A stretch of DNA of 64,000 nucleotides from Granulicella aggregans (GTDB taxonomy: Bacteria > Acidobacteriota > Terriglobia > Terriglobales > Acidobacteriaceae), in contig NZ_JACHIP010000002.1 of the NCBI RefSeq assembly GCF_014203275.1, positions 992,001 through 1,056,000 of the forward strand. Reading direction: 5' to 3'. Positions 8,704 through 17,386 of this stretch are shown here, in pieces. Below the pieces are notes generated by a model. It had not been told where the DNA came from. It saw only the letters and a program-made list of their open reading frames with translations, and did not search any database. Both the position numbers and the translations under genes were made by a program. How positions within the stretch are numbered: the first letter of the stretch is position 1; each line of letters opens with the position of its first letter.

Positions 8704-9570
8704 TTGGCCGTCCTCGCCGTCCAGGCAATCCGAAGAATGCGCGGCGGTGCCCAGAGCCAGCTCATGCTCGGGGCAGACGGCAACCTTTGGGTCGTGAAGT
8801 TCCAGAACAACCCGCAGCACCTTCGCGTCCTGGCCAATGAGATCATCGTCTCCCGCCTTGCCGAAGCAGCGGGCCTCACAGTCCCAAAATCCGATGTCAT
8901 CGAGGTCACCCCCTGGCTCGCCGCCAACTCCATCGACCTCGAGGTTGACTTTGGCCGCGGCCGCCGCGAGCGCTGCCTTCCCGGGCTGCACTTCGGCTCA
9001 CAATTCATCGGCGGTCTCGTTCCCGGAGAGACCGTCGACTACCTCCCCGAACCGCAGCTCGAAGAGGTCCTCAACCTGAAAGAGTTCGCCGGCATCCTCG
9101 CCCTCGACAAGTGGACGGGCAACTGCAACGGAAGGCAGGCGGTCTTCAGCCGTAAGCCTCGCGGAAAGAAATACAGTGCCACCTTCATCGACCAGGGCTT
9201 CTGCTTCAACGCCGGCGACTGGACCTTCCCCGACTCTCCGCTGCGTGGTGTCTACGCCCGCAACACCGTCTACGAGAAGGTCACCGGATGGGAGAGCTTC
9301 TCCCCCTGGCTCGAGCGCTTCGAACAGATGGCCCCCGAGACCCTCTGGACCATCTCCGAATCCGTCCCGCCCGAGTGGTACGGCGGCGACACATCCACCA
9401 TAGAACGTTTGATGGAGCAGCTCCTCAACCGCCGTTCCCGAATCCGCGAGCTCATCACCTCATTCCGGGACACCGAGCGCGTCCCTTTCCCGCTCTGGAC
9501 ACCCTCGGCCAGCATCGCCGTACCGCCAAACTTCATGAAAGCCGCCGCCAGTAAGGACTACATCATGTAA
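8704..9570 (+). CDS. HipA-like kinase domain protein
   Basis: The best start is TTG 8704, preceded by AAAGGA at about 8694-8699, giving 288 residues. The frame is open to ATG 8638, but that segment lies in repeat-like intergenic DNA. Early residues contain MRGGAQSQLMLGADG and VVKFQNNPQHLRVLANE, the second being the ATP-site Lys region. DYLPEPQL, LALDKWTGNCNGRQAVF (catalytic Asp/Asn region) and FIDQGFCFN (metal-binding Asp) follow. This matches the HipA-like kinase family that is usually adjacent to a DUF3037 gene, as it is here. HipA proteins phosphorylate target proteins, but the target of this branch is not known to me. Its position between terminase and portal is odd for a host gene and fits a phage cargo or defence pair. 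Confidence 0.85.
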   Translation: MAVLAVQAIRRMRGGAQSQLMLGADGNLWVVKFQNNPQHLRVLANEIIVSRLAEAAGLTVPKSDVIEVTPWLAANSIDLEVDFGRGRRERCLPGLHFGSQFIGGLVPGETVDYLPEPQLEEVLNLKEFAGILALDKWTGNCNGRQAVFSRKPRGKKYSATFIDQGFCFNAGDWTFPDSPLRGVYARNTVYEKVTGWESFSPWLERFEQMAPETLWTISESVPPEWYGGDTSTIERLMEQLLNRRSRIRELITSFRDTERVPFPLWTPSASIAVPPNFMKAAASKDYIM

Positions 9571-9651
9571 ACCGCATTCGGACCCAAAACTGCAAGCTCA
9601 ACACTAAGATCTGGCAACGAACATCTGGCAACTTCGAAGAAAGGAGCATTT

Positions 9652-10623
9652 TTGCCTGCGACCCCCCGCATCCCCTGCGAGTTCTTCCTCATCCGCTACG
9701 TCCCCGACGTGGTCAAGGGAGAGTTCGTCAACATCGGCGTCCTGCTCCGTGAAGTCGGGACTGAGCCTGGCAGAGCCGCCGCATCGCGCCTCCTCTTCAC
9801 TCGGAACTGGTCCCGCGTACGAGGTCTATATCCCGATGCGAATATTGCCATGCTCGAGTCGCTTGAAGCCGAGATACTTGTCCGCTTGAAAGACGAGGCA
9901 CTGCAACCTGTTGAAGTCCTATACCCGAGGCGGATACTCGCTACTCTCCTCGACTCGTGCTCAAACTCGATTCAGATCTCAGTGCCTCAGGCATGTCTGG
10001 TGGAAAACCTTCAGGTCACACTGGATCAGCTGATGCGTCTCCACGTCGAGTCCCTCAAGGAACGCCAGGTCACCCGCGAACGCACCGGGCGATCCGCCAT
10101 CGTCGCGGCTATGCGTACTGCGTTCGAGAAGACCGGGGCATGGAATCAGATGCAGAAACGCATCCCTGCTGCGCAGTACACTCGTCCCGGAGACCCTATG
10201 AAGCTCGATTGCGGTTATAGTATCGAGGTCCCCAATAGAGAAAGACAAGCCGCAACCGACCGCGAAGATGCCATTCGCATCTTTCATGCCGTGTCTCTGG
10301 AAAGAGATGTCGAGAGCGCCAAGGGCCTGGCGTTTTCTGCGCCGCAACTACGCGAAGGCGCAGTTCGATTGCATAAAAAGCGATGCGTCGATACGGGTCG
10401 TAATCCGACCGGCCTGGAATTCGATCTTGCCGCCGTCGTTGAACCTCTTCGCTCTCTTTCTGCGGAGAGTGGGGAAAAGACGAACGCCGACGACTTCGGC
10501 GACGAGGCAGCAGAACTTTACCTCTTCGGTGTCTTCACGATGGAGTCGGCAGGGATACGAGTCCTCACGATGAACAACCTCGTCGCAGCCGCCGAACGAG
10601 CCCGTAGCGAACTTCGCTTATAG
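9652..10623 (+). CDS. DUF3037 family protein
   Basis: It starts at TTG 9652, five bases after AAAGGAGC, and is 323 residues long. The N-terminal 110 or so residues have the DUF3037 signature (CEFFLIRYVPDVVKGEFVNIGVLL). The rest is mixed alpha/beta with a middle region rich in charged residues and no signal peptide or membrane segment. It lies 81 bases after the HipA-like kinase gene. The two families are recurrent neighbours, so they probably act together. I know of no established biochemical role. The gene is longer than the DUF3037 domain alone, so the C-terminal 200 residues may carry a second domain. Confidence 0.85.
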   Translation: MPATPRIPCEFFLIRYVPDVVKGEFVNIGVLLREVGTEPGRAAASRLLFTRNWSRVRGLYPDANIAMLESLEAEILVRLKDEALQPVEVLYPRRILATLLDSCSNSIQISVPQACLVENLQVTLDQLMRLHVESLKERQVTRERTGRSAIVAAMRTAFEKTGAWNQMQKRIPAAQYTRPGDPMKLDCGYSIEVPNRERQAATDREDAIRIFHAVSLERDVESAKGLAFSAPQLREGAVRLHKKRCVDTGRNPTGLEFDLAAVVEPLRSLSAESGEKTNADDFGDEAAELYLFGVFTMESAGIRVLTMNNLVAAAERARSELRL

Positions 10624-10727
10624 GGCCAAGGGCCCTACCTAACGCTTCGAGATTCTATCGGCACAGCTCACAAGGCTGTGCCTCTTTCTTTGCTGCAAAT
10701 CCGACTTCCATTCCACAGGAGCCTGTT

Positions 10728-11948
10728 ATGAACCTCCGTTCCGCACTCAAATCCACCTGGTGCCGTCTCACCGGACTCCATGCCGCAGCCACGACCGAAG
10801 GCGCACGCAAGACCGCCCTTCTACCCTCGATTCTTAGCCCTCTCCGCCCCGGCGCAAACGGCCAACCCGCCCTCATCAAGCCCACTCCCGCCAACCTCCG
10901 CCGCTTCGCCGAGACCCCGGTAGCCCGCCGCGCCATCAACCTCGTCAAGGACAAGATCGCCAGCATGGATTGGCAGATCCGCGTCCGTCGCGGCCATACA
11001 ACCGCCGAGATCCCCGACGCCGACTCGAAGCTCAAAGCCCTCCGCCGCGCCCTCGAAGAGCCCAACTCCTCCGACAGCTTCCGCACCCTCTTCGAACAGG
11101 TCATCGAGGACACGCTCGTCGGCGGCTTCGGAGCCATCGAGATGGAGACCACCGGCGATCCCGAGGCACCCTTCCACCTTTACCCCGTAGACGGAGCCAC
11201 AATCCAAGTCGACCCCGCCTGGAAGGGCGACCCCACCCAGCCGCGCTACGCCCAGCAGACCGGACGGATCGGCACGGACGCTTTAATCCCTTTACTGGAC
11301 GACGAACTGATGTACATCCGCCTCAACCCCCGCAGCCACACCCCCTTCGGCCTTGGCCGCCTTGAGGTGGCCTTCGAGACGGTAAATCAGTTTCTGAGTG
11401 CCAACCGCTACGCCGGCCGCCTCGCCTCGAACACCGTCGTCCAGTACGCCCTCTGGCTCAACGAAGCCACCCCCGAGCAGCATGACCGCCTCATCCGCTG
11501 GTGGCAGGATGAGATCGAAGGCACCGGGCGCGTCCCCATCCTCAGCAGCGAGAACAAGCCCGAAGTCCTACGCTTCGCCGGAGGCACCGACGCCGACCTT
11601 CACATCGCCTGGCAGGAGTTCCTCCTGCGCATCATCGCCAACGCCTTTGACCTGCCCCCCATGCTGCTCGGCCTCACCGGCGACGTGAACCGCTCCACCG
11701 CCGGCGAGATGGCCGACGAGGCCTTCGCCAGCGCCATCGTCCCCGTCGCCAAGCTCTTCGCCGAACACATCACCCGCGACCTCTTCGCCAAACGCCTCGG
11801 TTGGCGCGAGTTCGAGTTCGTCTTCAACGACCTCGAAAGCCGCGACGAGACCGAGGAGCTCAATATCCAGATCCAGCTCCTCCAGAACAAAGTCCTCACC
11901 ATCGCGGAAGTCCGCGAGATGCGCGGGCTCCCCCCACTTCAGGCCTGA
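10728..11948 (+). CDS. Phage portal protein (HK97 type)
   Basis: The 406-residue protein forms the ring through which DNA enters the capsid. It starts at ATG 10728 after ACAGGAGCC. Family features seen are FAETPVARRAINLVKDKIAS near residue 55, FRTLFEQVIEDTLVGGFGA, YPVDGATIQVDP, the PFGLGRLEVAFETVNQFL segment and AFDLPPMLLGL followed by DVNRSTAGEMADEAFA. The C-terminus ends with the usual turn LTIAEVREMRGLPPL. Length and order of segments match intact portals, so the gene looks functional. A portal beside a large terminase fits a packaging module, but it is separated from terL by the HipA/DUF3037 pair and no protease or capsid gene follows. Confidence 0.92.
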   Translation: MNLRSALKSTWCRLTGLHAAATTEGARKTALLPSILSPLRPGANGQPALIKPTPANLRRFAETPVARRAINLVKDKIASMDWQIRVRRGHTTAEIPDADSKLKALRRALEEPNSSDSFRTLFEQVIEDTLVGGFGAIEMETTGDPEAPFHLYPVDGATIQVDPAWKGDPTQPRYAQQTGRIGTDALIPLLDDELMYIRLNPRSHTPFGLGRLEVAFETVNQFLSANRYAGRLASNTVVQYALWLNEATPEQHDRLIRWWQDEIEGTGRVPILSSENKPEVLRFAGGTDADLHIAWQEFLLRIIANAFDLPPMLLGLTGDVNRSTAGEMADEAFASAIVPVAKLFAEHITRDLFAKRLGWREFEFVFNDLESRDETEELNIQIQLLQNKVLTIAEVREMRGLPPLQA

Positions 11949-11960
11949 TCACCACAAATT

Positions 11961-12021
11961 GGGTGCCCCATCCATGGCTCGCTTCTGGCCATGGGTGGGA
12001 CATTCGTGCGAAGCACGAACC
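11961..12021. repeat. Repeat family A, copy 3 (long form)
   Basis: It begins GGGTGCCCCATCCATGG, has CCATGGGTGGGAC as the return arm and then TTCGTGC-GAA-GCACGAA. It starts 13 bases after the portal stop and is followed by family B copy 3. Confidence 0.85.
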
Positions 12022-12046
12022 GTTTTCATCACCACCCCGCAACTCC

Positions 12047-12102
12047 GTCATCCTGAGCGAAGTCCCTTGCAGCTTCATCACAAGGGACGCAGTCGAAAGC
12101 CC
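12047..12102. repeat. Repeat family B, copy 3
   Basis: The conserved left end is GTCATCCTGAGCGA and the right end AGTCGAAAGCCCC is slightly changed. The stem is GTCCCTTG (12062-12069) against CAAGGGAC (12081-12088), a perfect pairing with sequence unlike copies 1 and 2. The loop CAGCTTCAT resembles that of copy 2. Confidence 0.85.
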
Positions 12103-12172
12103 CCGAGACCGCTCGCATCACCCATACCGCCCGAACCTTTCAGCCACGAAACTCGCATACCAGGGGAACGAA

Positions 12173-14560
12173 ATGACCCTCACAATCGACAACCTCACCG
12201 GCCTCGGCCCGCTCGACTACACCGCCGCCATCGCCGCCGACACCCCTTTCGCTCTCACCCGAACCCTCAACGCACCGTCCATCCTGACCGGCATCCTTCA
12301 CCTCAACGCAATGCCCACCCCATCCCGCCGCGCCCGCCTCACCCTCACCTCCGACAACGGCACTACTCTTTTCACCGGTTACATCGCCACTGAGCCCGCC
12401 GCCATCTACGCGGGCGACACCACCACCGGCCCCGTCTTCCGCTACAAGATCTCCGCCGTCAGCGACGAGTGGCTCCTCGACAAGCAGCCGCTCCCCTATC
12501 TCGGCACCACCCTCGCAGCCCCCGCCGGCACAGCCCTCCGCGCTCTTACCGCCCGCGTAGAACCCGGCCTCTTCACCACCTCCGGCGTCGCCGCTGGCCG
12601 CGCGATCGGAGTCTTCTCGCCCAGCAGTTCCGCCACCTGGTCCGAGAATGCCGGCACCCTGGCGAACGCCGCCTACTCCGCCTACCGCGTCGTCGCCGGA
12701 GCCCTCTCCTTCCAGCCAGCCGGCAACTCCACCCACGCCCTGAACTTCGACAGCTCGTTCGACGGCGGAGGCACCGCCTCCTTCGCCGCCCTGAACCTCG
12801 GACAAGTCAAAGAGCTCGCCAATGACGTCACTCTCTCCGGTGACATCGAACCCGCCGCCTACATCTCCGAAACCTTCGCCGGAGACGGCGTCACCACCAT
12901 CTTCCAGCTCTCCGAAGCCCCGTTCCGCGCCACTGCGGCCGCCGCCCGTACCCCCGTCGCTGACACCTTCGACGAGTCCGTCATCAACCCGCAGATCTGG
13001 TCGGTAGCTGATCCGGGTTCGCACTTAACTCTCGGCGCAGGCGGCCTCACTCTAAACGGCGGCAACGGCATCGACGGCCAGACCACCCTCTCCGCCCTCG
13101 ACCCCGTCGAGATCGCCGGCTCGCTCCTGCTCGAGGCCGGTGGCCTTACCCTCTCCGGCGCGAACCAGGGCGTTCTGTGCGGCCTCTTCAACGGCCCCGT
13201 CTCCGTCGTCAACTGCTTCGCCGGATACAACATCCGCAACTCCTCTGGCACCACCCTGCTCACGCCGCTCATCAACGGAGTCGAGGTGGGCACCACCTTC
13301 ACCATCGCCGCCGGGCACACTTACACACTGCGTGTCCGGCTCAACTGCCCGGAACAGCAGCGCCTCCTCCAGACCTACTACTGCATGGTCGACGGCATCG
13401 TCGAATCCTTCGGCGCCGGGGCCACACCATCCCCTGCCTCCCTCGTCTTCGACATCCTTGATACCGGCACCGCCTCCAACACCCCGGCCACCATCCTTTA
13501 CGACGGCAGCACCGCCGCGCCGATCACCAGCACCCCCGCCTCCTGCATCTTCGCCGCCGTCGACTGCGCCCAGCTCTTCGGCTCCATCGCCTACATCCGC
13601 GTCACCCGCCCCAGCTCCGCCTTTATCGTCAGCACCCTCCCCTCGGGAACGAAGCAGTCGCGCCTCATCGGCGTCGCCGGCGAAGGCACCGACTGCACCC
13701 TCGACGCCGCCGGCAAGATCACCTTCTTCGCGGGACAAATCCCCGTAGCCGGAGAGACCTTCACGGTCACCTACCGCAACCGCCAGCGCTCCGTCACCCG
13801 CATCCAGAACGCCACCAGCGTAGCCTCCGAAGCCGCTGCAACCAGCGGTACAGCCTCCGGTCCCGTTTCCGGAATAGCCCGCTGGATCGGCAAGGTCCTC
13901 AAGCCAGCCGCCCGCAGCACAGCCGACCTCGAAGCCGCCGCCCAGGCCCTGCTCGCCTTCGCCACCAGCCACTCCGCCGCCCTCGCCGGAACCTACACCT
14001 CGATCAATCCCCAGCAAACCGGCGCTGGGAATGGCGACATCTGGCCCGGTGACGTCCTCGCACTCACCCAGAACGGCACCACCACCTCCGTCATCGTCCG
14101 CAAGGTCGAAATCGACCGCTCCCCCGCCTTCCCCGAGCTTCTCACCTACAAAATCGCTTTCGCCAACGACTGGGCCGAAGCCCTCGGCCTCACCCTCTCG
14201 GAGTCCATCGCCGCCGACGCCATCCTCTCCACCGCTCCCACCACCATCGCCCAACTAACCGCCGGAACCGTCTTGCCCAACCTCCCCCAGCTGCAACTCA
14301 CCAGCGCAACTTCTACTGCCCTTCAGATCGACGCCGGCCTCACCCCACCCTCCGGAGGCGGCTTCGAAGTACGTCGCCGCGACAACGCCTTCGGCCCCAG
14401 CATCGCCCAGGATTTAGTTCTCCGCTCCCCTGTACGTAGCTTCTCCATCCCCCGCGCCGCCCAGCTCGAGAAGTACTACGTGAGAATGTATGACGCCTCC
14501 ACCCCACCCCTCTACTCCCGATTTTCCAGCGCCATCTTCATCAACCTCCCAATTAGCTAG
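12173..14560 (+). CDS. Large phage tail/baseplate-hub-like protein (795 aa)
   Basis: ATG 12173 follows AGGGGAACGAA and is the likely start. The frame is open upstream to 11801, but that part overlaps the portal gene and two repeats. The first 110 residues (LTIDNLTGLGPLDYTAAIAA, FTGYIATEPAAIY, RYKISAVSDEWLLDKQPLPY) look like the beginning of a tail hub or tail-associated protein. Beyond residue 270 there is a jelly-roll-like segment, SLLLEAGGLTLSGANQG, and a C-terminal part with GNGDIWPGDVLALTQNG, typical of baseplate proteins. The last 80 residues resemble a fibronectin type III module (SATSTALQIDAGLTPPSGGG). No export signal is present. The role is inferred from position after the portal and from domain style, and I cannot name a family firmly. 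Confidence 0.65.
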   Translation: MTLTIDNLTGLGPLDYTAAIAADTPFALTRTLNAPSILTGILHLNAMPTPSRRARLTLTSDNGTTLFTGYIATEPAAIYAGDTTTGPVFRYKISAVSDEWLLDKQPLPYLGTTLAAPAGTALRALTARVEPGLFTTSGVAAGRAIGVFSPSSSATWSENAGTLANAAYSAYRVVAGALSFQPAGNSTHALNFDSSFDGGGTASFAALNLGQVKELANDVTLSGDIEPAAYISETFAGDGVTTIFQLSEAPFRATAAAARTPVADTFDESVINPQIWSVADPGSHLTLGAGGLTLNGGNGIDGQTTLSALDPVEIAGSLLLEAGGLTLSGANQGVLCGLFNGPVSVVNCFAGYNIRNSSGTTLLTPLINGVEVGTTFTIAAGHTYTLRVRLNCPEQQRLLQTYYCMVDGIVESFGAGATPSPASLVFDILDTGTASNTPATILYDGSTAAPITSTPASCIFAAVDCAQLFGSIAYIRVTRPSSAFIVSTLPSGTKQSRLIGVAGEGTDCTLDAAGKITFFAGQIPVAGETFTVTYRNRQRSVTRIQNATSVASEAAATSGTASGPVSGIARWIGKVLKPAARSTADLEAAAQALLAFATSHSAALAGTYTSINPQQTGAGNGDIWPGDVLALTQNGTTTSVIVRKVEIDRSPAFPELLTYKIAFANDWAEALGLTLSESIAADAILSTAPTTIAQLTAGTVLPNLPQLQLTSATSTALQIDAGLTPPSGGGFEVRRRDNAFGPSIAQDLVLRSPVRSFSIPRAAQLEKYYVRMYDASTPPLYSRFSSAIFINLPIS

Positions 14561-14899
14561 CCACCAGGATCGGGTGCCCCATCCATGCGGTCGTATCGCA
14601 TGGTGGGACCTTCGTGCGAAGCACGAACCGCACTCCTATTCTGCAAATAACAAATTGTCATCCTGAGCGAAGTCCCTCGCGCACTTGCGGGGGACGCAGT
14701 CGAGGGACCTGCTTCTGCCGTTGCTTTTGTTCTTGCTGTTGTTTGTCCGCGCTGTTATTTGTCCGTGCTGTTGTTCGTTCTTGCTGTCGTTCGTTCTTGC
14801 CGTCATCCTGAGCGCAGCGAAGGACCCGCCACACCGCTGGAATCACCACGACCGTCCACCCCTTCCAACCACGAAATCCAAGCCTCCCAAGGACACAAC
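14561..14899. repeat. Gap filled with repeats: A copy 4, B copy 4, TTGCTGTTGTT tract, short B
   Basis: Family A occupies 14572-14628 with both palindromes. Family B is at 14657-14709, with stem GTCCCTCGC (14672-14680) against GCGGGGGAC (14687-14695) including one G/T pair. From 14716 to about 14800 there is a degenerate tandem of TTGCTGTTGTT and TTCGTTCTTGC units. A short family B form without inner stem (GTCATCCTGAGCG-CAGCGAAGGACC) is at 14802-14826. No gene is seen before ATG 14900. Confidence 0.8.
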
Positions 14900-15121
14900 A
14901 TGACCTCATTCGAAGCAACCGTTTTAGCAGATCTTTCCGTACTAAAAAACCAGATGAAGCTCGCCATAGGCGACGGGACCACAGGCCGCATCGGTCAGAT
15001 CGAAGACCGAGTCCTCTGCCACGACCAGGCCCTCCAGCGCATGAAGGGATCGGCTGCGGCCTTCGGCGGCTTCCTCACCCTCCTGCACGTCGCCATCGAC
15101 TTCGTCGCCGCCAAACACTAA
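14900..15121 (+). CDS. Small holin-like / XhlA-like protein (73 aa)
   Basis: The ATG at 14900 is preceded by AAGGACACAAC. The 73-residue product starts MTSFEATVLADLSVLKNQMK, a predicted amphipathic helix, followed by a linker (DGTTGRIGQIEDRVLCHDQA) and a C-terminal hydrophobic segment FGGFLTLLHVAIDFVAAKH that could cross the membrane. This plan resembles small phage proteins of the XhlA/holin-associated type, which act with lysis enzymes. It closes the phage block, and no endolysin gene is visible beside it. The frame continues upstream to 14759, but that part lies in repeats. Confidence 0.55.
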   Translation: MTSFEATVLADLSVLKNQMKLAIGDGTTGRIGQIEDRVLCHDQALQRMKGSAAAFGGFLTLLHVAIDFVAAKH

Positions 15122-15272
15122 CCCGGCCCAAGCCCGGGACGCCGACAACCTTTGCGTTAAACCCGTAGCCGCAGCGAAATCGACCTGAAGGCATTGTCGG
15201 AGTAGCAGCGGGCTTCAGCCCCGGCCGTCGCAACGAGCTTCCAACTCACCCCTGGAACCGTATAATCTCCCG

Positions 15273-15791
15273 ATGAGCACCACCCCAAAAATCCAGATCG
15301 GCGTAGTCATGGGCAGCAAAAGCGACTTCTCCGTCATGCGTTCCGCCGTCGAGATCCTCCGCGCCTTCGACATCCCCCACGAGGCCCGTGTCGTCTCCGC
15401 CCACCGCACTCCCGACCTCCTCTACACCTACGCCGAAGAGGCCCAGTCCCGCGGCCTCCGCCTCATCATCGCCGGAGCCGGCGGAGCTGCCCATCTACCC
15501 GGCATGATCGCCGCCAAGACCATCGTCCCCGTCCTCGGCGTACCCATCCCCGCCACCGCCCTCCAGGGCATGGACGCCCTGCTCTCCATCGTCCAGATGC
15601 CCAAAGGCGTCCCCGTCGCCACCTTCGCCATTGGCGCAGCCGGAGCCGCCAACGCAGCCCTGTTCGCCATCGCCACATTAGCCACGACGGACCCCGCCCT
15701 GTCCGAACGCCTCACAACCTGGCGCAACTCCCGCCGCGACGAAGTCCTAGCCCAATCCCTCGAGATCACCCCCGACGAACACGGCTCCTGA
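15273..15791 (+). CDS. purE: 5-(carboxyamino)imidazole ribonucleotide mutase PurE
   Basis: PurE converts N5-CAIR to CAIR in de novo purine synthesis in the cytoplasm. The 172-residue protein has the class I signature GVVMGSKSD near residues 10-18, ARVVSAHRTPD with the active-site His near 40-50, IIAGAGGAAHLPGMIAAKT and VPVLGVPIPATALQGMDAL. Length is normal. It starts at ATG 15273 with only a weak upstream ribosome site. PurK, which makes its substrate, follows 229 bases later on the same strand, with repeat elements in between, so the two may form one transcription unit. Confidence 0.97.
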   Translation: MSTTPKIQIGVVMGSKSDFSVMRSAVEILRAFDIPHEARVVSAHRTPDLLYTYAEEAQSRGLRLIIAGAGGAAHLPGMIAAKTIVPVLGVPIPATALQGMDALLSIVQMPKGVPVATFAIGAAGAANAALFAIATLATTDPALSERLTTWRNSRRDEVLAQSLEITPDEHGS

Positions 15792-15851
15792 CGCACAGAC
15801 TCCTGCCATCCCTCGCCTACGCCCTTGTCATCCTTCGCTCCCAACCCTTGT

Positions 15852-15931
15852 CATCCTCCGAGAAGCGGAGGATCTGCTTCTGCCCTCTCCGTTGTCTGTG
15901 CCTGCCGTCATCCTGAGCGCAGCGAAGGACC
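15852..15931. repeat. Intergenic repeats between purE and purK
   Basis: Starting at 15852, GTCATCCTCCG-AGAAG-CGGAGGATCTGC has a perfect ATCCTCCG/CGGAGGAT stem. At 15907-15931 a short family B form, GTCATCCTGAGCG-CAGCGAAGGACC, follows, the same as at 14802. No gene is seen in this gap. Confidence 0.7.
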
Positions 15932-16020
15932 CTCCACACCGCCCGCATCACCACGAACGCTCTAACCTTTCCGCCCCACAACCACATATCCGGACGCCCC
16001 ATCCGCTGTATCCTTCCCTA

Positions 16021-17208
16021 GTGAGCCACTCGACCCCCATCCTCCCCGGCGCAACCATCGGCATCTTCGGCGGCGGTCAGCTTGGCCGCATGACCGCCAT
16101 GGCGGCGCGCGCCATGGGCTACCGCATCCTCGTCCTCGATCCCGACCCCGGCTGCCCTGCCCGCTTCGTCGTCGACGGCTGCATCGAAGCCGGTTGGGAC
16201 GACGCCCGTGGCGCCGCCAACCTAGCCCGCGGCTGCGACGTAGTCACTTTGGAAATCGAGCAGATCGCCCCCCGAAGCATGGACGCCGCCGCCGCCCTCA
16301 CTCCCGTCCGCCCCGGCCGCGCCATGCTCGAGATCATCCAGAACCGCATCGAGCAGAAATCCTGGCTCGCCCGCAACAGCTTCCCCATCGGCCCCTACCG
16401 CGCCGTCCACTCCCTCGACGACACCCGCGCCGCCATCCTCGCCCTCGGCGGCCGCTGTTTCTGCAAGTCCGCGACCGGCGGCTACGATGGCCGTGGCCAG
16501 GGCAAAGTAGGCTTCAACCCCGATGCCTCCGTCGACGAAGAAGCCCTAGGCGCATGGGAGGCACTCGGCCAAGCCGCAGGCGTAGTCGAACAAGCCATCT
16601 CTCTCGACAAAGAGATCTCCGTCCTGGTCGCCCGATCCCCCTCCGGTGAGGTCAAAGTCTACCCCGCCGCCTGGAACCACCACGAGCACCAGATCCTGGC
16701 CTGGAGCGTCATCCCCGCCCCCATCGCTCCCGCTCTCGAAGCGCAGGCCCGCAAGATTGCTACCGACATCGCCGACACCTTCGCCCTAGAAGGCATCCTC
16801 GCCATAGAATTCTTCGTAACGAAGGATGAGGGCCACGGCGAGAAGCTCCTCGTCAACGAACTCGCCCCGCGCCCCCACAACAGCTACCACGCCAGCGAGC
16901 GTGCCTGCGTCACTGGCCAGTTCGAGCAGCACGTGCGCGCCGTCTGTGATCTCCCCCTCGGCGACACCGAAGTCGTTCAACCCGGAGCCATCGCCAACCT
17001 CCTCGGCGACCTCTGGCACAACCCCGAAACCGCCAAGTTCGACAAAGAGCCCAACTTCGCCGCCGCCCTCTCCGTCCCCGGAGTCCGCCTTCATCTCTAT
17101 GAAAAGTTACGACCGAGAAAAGCCCGCAAGATGGGCCACCTCTCCGCCGTCGCATCAACCGCCGGAGAAGCCGTTGCTCGCGTCCAACGCGCCCTGCAAC
17201 TCCTGTAG
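16021..17208 (+). CDS. purK: 5-(carboxyamino)imidazole ribonucleotide synthase PurK
   Basis: PurK carboxylates AIR with ATP and bicarbonate to N5-CAIR, the substrate of PurE. The likely start is GTG 16021 (MSHSTPILPGATIG), giving 395 residues. The open frame upstream to 15892 lies in repeats. A nucleotide-binding loop is seen in IGIFGGGQLGRMTAMAA near residues 14-30, then the ATP-grasp core with CFCKSATGGYDGRGQGKVGF, VVEQAISLDKEISVLVARS and the metal-binding EFFVTKDEGHGEKLLVNELAPRPHNSYH. Length and motifs are complete. The pairing with purE confirms the function. Confidence 0.96.
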   Translation: MSHSTPILPGATIGIFGGGQLGRMTAMAARAMGYRILVLDPDPGCPARFVVDGCIEAGWDDARGAANLARGCDVVTLEIEQIAPRSMDAAAALTPVRPGRAMLEIIQNRIEQKSWLARNSFPIGPYRAVHSLDDTRAAILALGGRCFCKSATGGYDGRGQGKVGFNPDASVDEEALGAWEALGQAAGVVEQAISLDKEISVLVARSPSGEVKVYPAAWNHHEHQILAWSVIPAPIAPALEAQARKIATDIADTFALEGILAIEFFVTKDEGHGEKLLVNELAPRPHNSYHASERACVTGQFEQHVRAVCDLPLGDTEVVQPGAIANLLGDLWHNPETAKFDKEPNFAAALSVPGVRLHLYEKLRPRKARKMGHLSAVASTAGEAVARVQRALQLL

Positions 17209-17214
17209 AGGAGC

Positions 17215-17310
17215 AACGAAAAGTCCTATTTCATTCGGCGTCTGGGAGTAGAGTGGGATTCAGCCCCACGGATGAAATCAACGGTGAGTGCTGGGCTTTA
17301 GCCATGGGAT
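17215..17310. repeat. Repeat family D copies downstream of purK
   Basis: GTGGGATTCAGCCCCACGG and TGGGCTTTAGCCATGGG are two members of the GGCTTTAGCC-type palindrome, related to those at 1648 and at about 15207 (GCGGGCTTCAGCCCCGG). No coding sequence fits here. Confidence 0.45.
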
Positions 17311-17386
17311 TGTTCGTCCGCAGCCGCGATTGGAGTTTTCAAGAAACGTCGAAATCCCCGCCAAGGCTCGCGTCGCCTTTAGCAAA

